From positions 627,001-691,000 of the forward strand of contig JAJGOT010000239.1 of the NCBI GenBank assembly GCA_022457155.1: a DNA stretch of 64,000 nucleotides. Reading direction: 5' to 3'. This document shows, piece by piece, positions 62,154-64,000 of this stretch; the first letter of the stretch is position 1, and each line of letters begins with the position of its first letter. Both the position numbers and the translations under genes were made by a program. The notes below the pieces were generated by a model. That model saw only the letters and a list, made by a program, of their open reading frames with translations, was not told where the DNA came from and made no database searches. This DNA comes from Cladopsammia gracilis. Its lineage: Eukaryota; Cnidaria; Anthozoa; Scleractinia; Dendrophylliidae.

Positions 62154-64000
62154 TATGTTTTTGCATGTGTTGTCAAATATAAAATGATCAATAGAATACA
62201 AAGAGGAAGATACGAAGAGACGTTTCAAAAAAGAAATTCAATCACAAACTGGAAAACTTCATTTTTTGACAATTGAAATGAACACAGACCTTCGGCGAAT
62301 CATCTAGAAAGTTCTGCTTATCGACTTATCTTAAGATCGCGGGAGATACCTTCCATGAATAAATTCATAAGGCAAAATTGTAGCAGGGGTGCCACTTTGA
62401 AAAACGTTATATCGTGAACGTTTGGAAACCGATTTCGCTAAAATTTAACAGAGATATTGGCGAATAATGGAAGTGCATAAAGATTGTTTTTTATTGAAGA
62501 GATCGCGCTTTGCGGCAATGCTGTAAGCGACAAAGTTATGTTTTTTTTTAAAAACGTGGTTTTGTGTCCAAGTTTGCTCCTCGAGAAGAACACAAAGCAA
62601 GTTGATTTCACCACTCACTGGTCCGTCAAAAAGTCTGTTGTGTCATATCTAACTCAGATTTTTTGATTTCAACTTCAATTAAAAGTTATTAGCTTTTAAA
62701 GGAGTAAAATTGTCCATGTTAGAATTTGAAGCCTCATATCTTCCCTGTGAAAGCCTATTTAAAAATTTTAAGTCAGATAAGACAATCTACAATACACTAA
62801 GTTTACCTCCCAGCAGTTTCAACTCTCATGAAATTCTCTATCCGCGCTGAATTCTTGGACACAAAATTGCTTGTTTTGACGCTTCCGAAGGCTTCCCGAG
62901 CAAACACGAATGAATAATATATATATTTATGGTAATTTTGCTAATTTTAATCCACGGGCCGCTATTGTTAACACTTCATGCAGAAAGAAGAATGCGTTGA
63001 AAAATAATGTATTTTACCAGACAGCGCTTTGCACATGCAATTATTGATACAGAAACATTACAGAGCCTGTTCGTGAATATTTCGCGCATTTTCGGTATCA
63101 GCCGTCGCACTTCGTGCATAGTCTTTTCATAAATGCATACTGATGAGCGGAACCTGTCCCCCGCGACCTTGAGGTCGCGCGGGGCAGGGTCCGCTCATTC
63201 GTATGCATTTATGAAAAGACTATGCACGTTCTTTTTGTTACCGGTACACGAGGACAGAACCACCGATTCTTCGGAACAACTGTTGAAAGCTTCTGGATGG
63301 TGAACCACGCGCGTTTGAAAGTACGAGTTTCAGAAAAGAACGTTCTTCTGACATGCAATTCGCGAGACTGTAAAGGTCATTTAACGTATTAGGTCATTCC
63401 GTGACTTGAATCGCACGTAGGTTTGATTTACATGATTTGTGTTTTATATAACTTTTGCATTTCAGTTAGCGATCGTGGTTTTAAGTGTCGGCTACTGAAT
63501 GTGTCTTACGTTTTAGATTTAATTTTGTTTCTCCGTAAAAGGACTCAAAACACTCGGTAATCAATACTGCAATGGGTTAAATACGCCACGAGTTCAAGCT
63601 GTGTACAGTTTCTTGTTATCATATTTTACAACTCTAGCAAACAGTATTTGCAATTCCGCATTTGCCCGATAAATGTTAATTTTCATTGAAATCCAAATTG
63701 GCGGCCATCTTGGCGGCCATTTGGGATGACGTCATGGCCCCTGAGCAGCGACATAAGCCATAATAAACCCCCATTGACACGCTAATAGAGTTTATTATTA
63801 CTATTTATTATTATTAACTGCAAACCTAAATGAGCGGAAAGAACGCAACGAAAACGCAGCAAAATTTTCGTGGAAACAAACGAGCGAATAGGGCCAGTGA
63901 GAGTTTTCAAAGAAATGAAAACAAAACAGACGTGGCCGCAGAAATTGACCTAAAACACGCGCTGGTATCTGTAATAAATGCAAGCGAGTAAGGTATTCAT
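62154..64000. other. Right end of window, no gene recognised
   Basis: Apart from the 63,113 foldback and a reversed copy of the 'GGCGGCCATCTTGG' repeat (63,590-63,780), this is AT-rich sequence with only short chance frames. I searched the minus strand for the missing signal-peptide exon of alpha-CA copy 2 and found none. Confidence 0.5.
63113..63228. repeat. Perfect-stem foldback, GC-rich loop
   Basis: CGTGCATAGTCTTTTCATAA, ATGCATAC and CCGCGACC pair with their mirrors (GTATGCATTTATGAAAAGAC, TATGCACG), leaving a CTTGA tip. Total length is 116 bp. It could be a MITE. Nothing around it suggests a gene. Confidence 0.8.

Noticed and set aside
62800..62850. Signal-peptide exon for alpha-CA copy 2 (ATG and GTAAAC donor on minus strand)
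   Set aside because: The encoded peptide is short and polar, with no hydrophobic core.

Overview
This is nuclear DNA from an animal: intron-rich genes with GT..AG splice sites, AATAAA signals, many short foldback DNA transposons, decayed non-LTR and Penelope-like retroelements, and microsatellites. The gene content and repeat style fit a cnidarian, most likely an anthozoan such as a coral. That assignment is inference; no diagnostic sequence names the species.

Left third (1-24,060, + strand): the 3' two thirds of an HECT E3 ubiquitin ligase that I recognise as UBE3C. Nineteen coding exons can be joined in one unbroken frame (2,046 nt, 681 residues plus stop). They run from a mid-protein helical region to the HECT C-lobe, with the catalytic Cys in the last exon. 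The first ~400 residues must lie upstream of the window. Introns carry non-LTR retrotransposon 3' ends, a possible Helitron fragment, MITEs, and several micro- and minisatellites.

Middle and right (26,400-59,650, - strand): two tandem secreted alpha-carbonic anhydrase genes, convergent with UBE3C. Copy 1 (26,563-37,146) is complete: seven exons, 283 residues, signal peptide, all catalytic residues, and a TATA-like promoter. Copy 2 (44,548-59,646) has four matching exons with identical splice phases. The short exon between its exons 3 and 5 was not found, although skipping it would break the frame, and its signal-peptide exon is not visible. Introns of both copies share old repeats, so the pair arose by segmental duplication.

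The most striking structure is an 8,568-bp CACTA/EnSpm-like DNA transposon (50,188-58,755) inside copy 2. It has a perfect 24-bp terminal inverted repeat beginning CACTGG, a 3-bp ATA target duplication, and subterminal arrays of an ACATGTAAAT motif facing inward from both ends. No transposase could be recognised in it.

The remaining DNA (24-26 kb, 37-44 kb, 60-64 kb) is repeat-rich intergenic sequence with many foldback elements, a 5S-rRNA-like block, and tRNA-derived SINE heads. No operons, CRISPR arrays or prokaryotic features are present.
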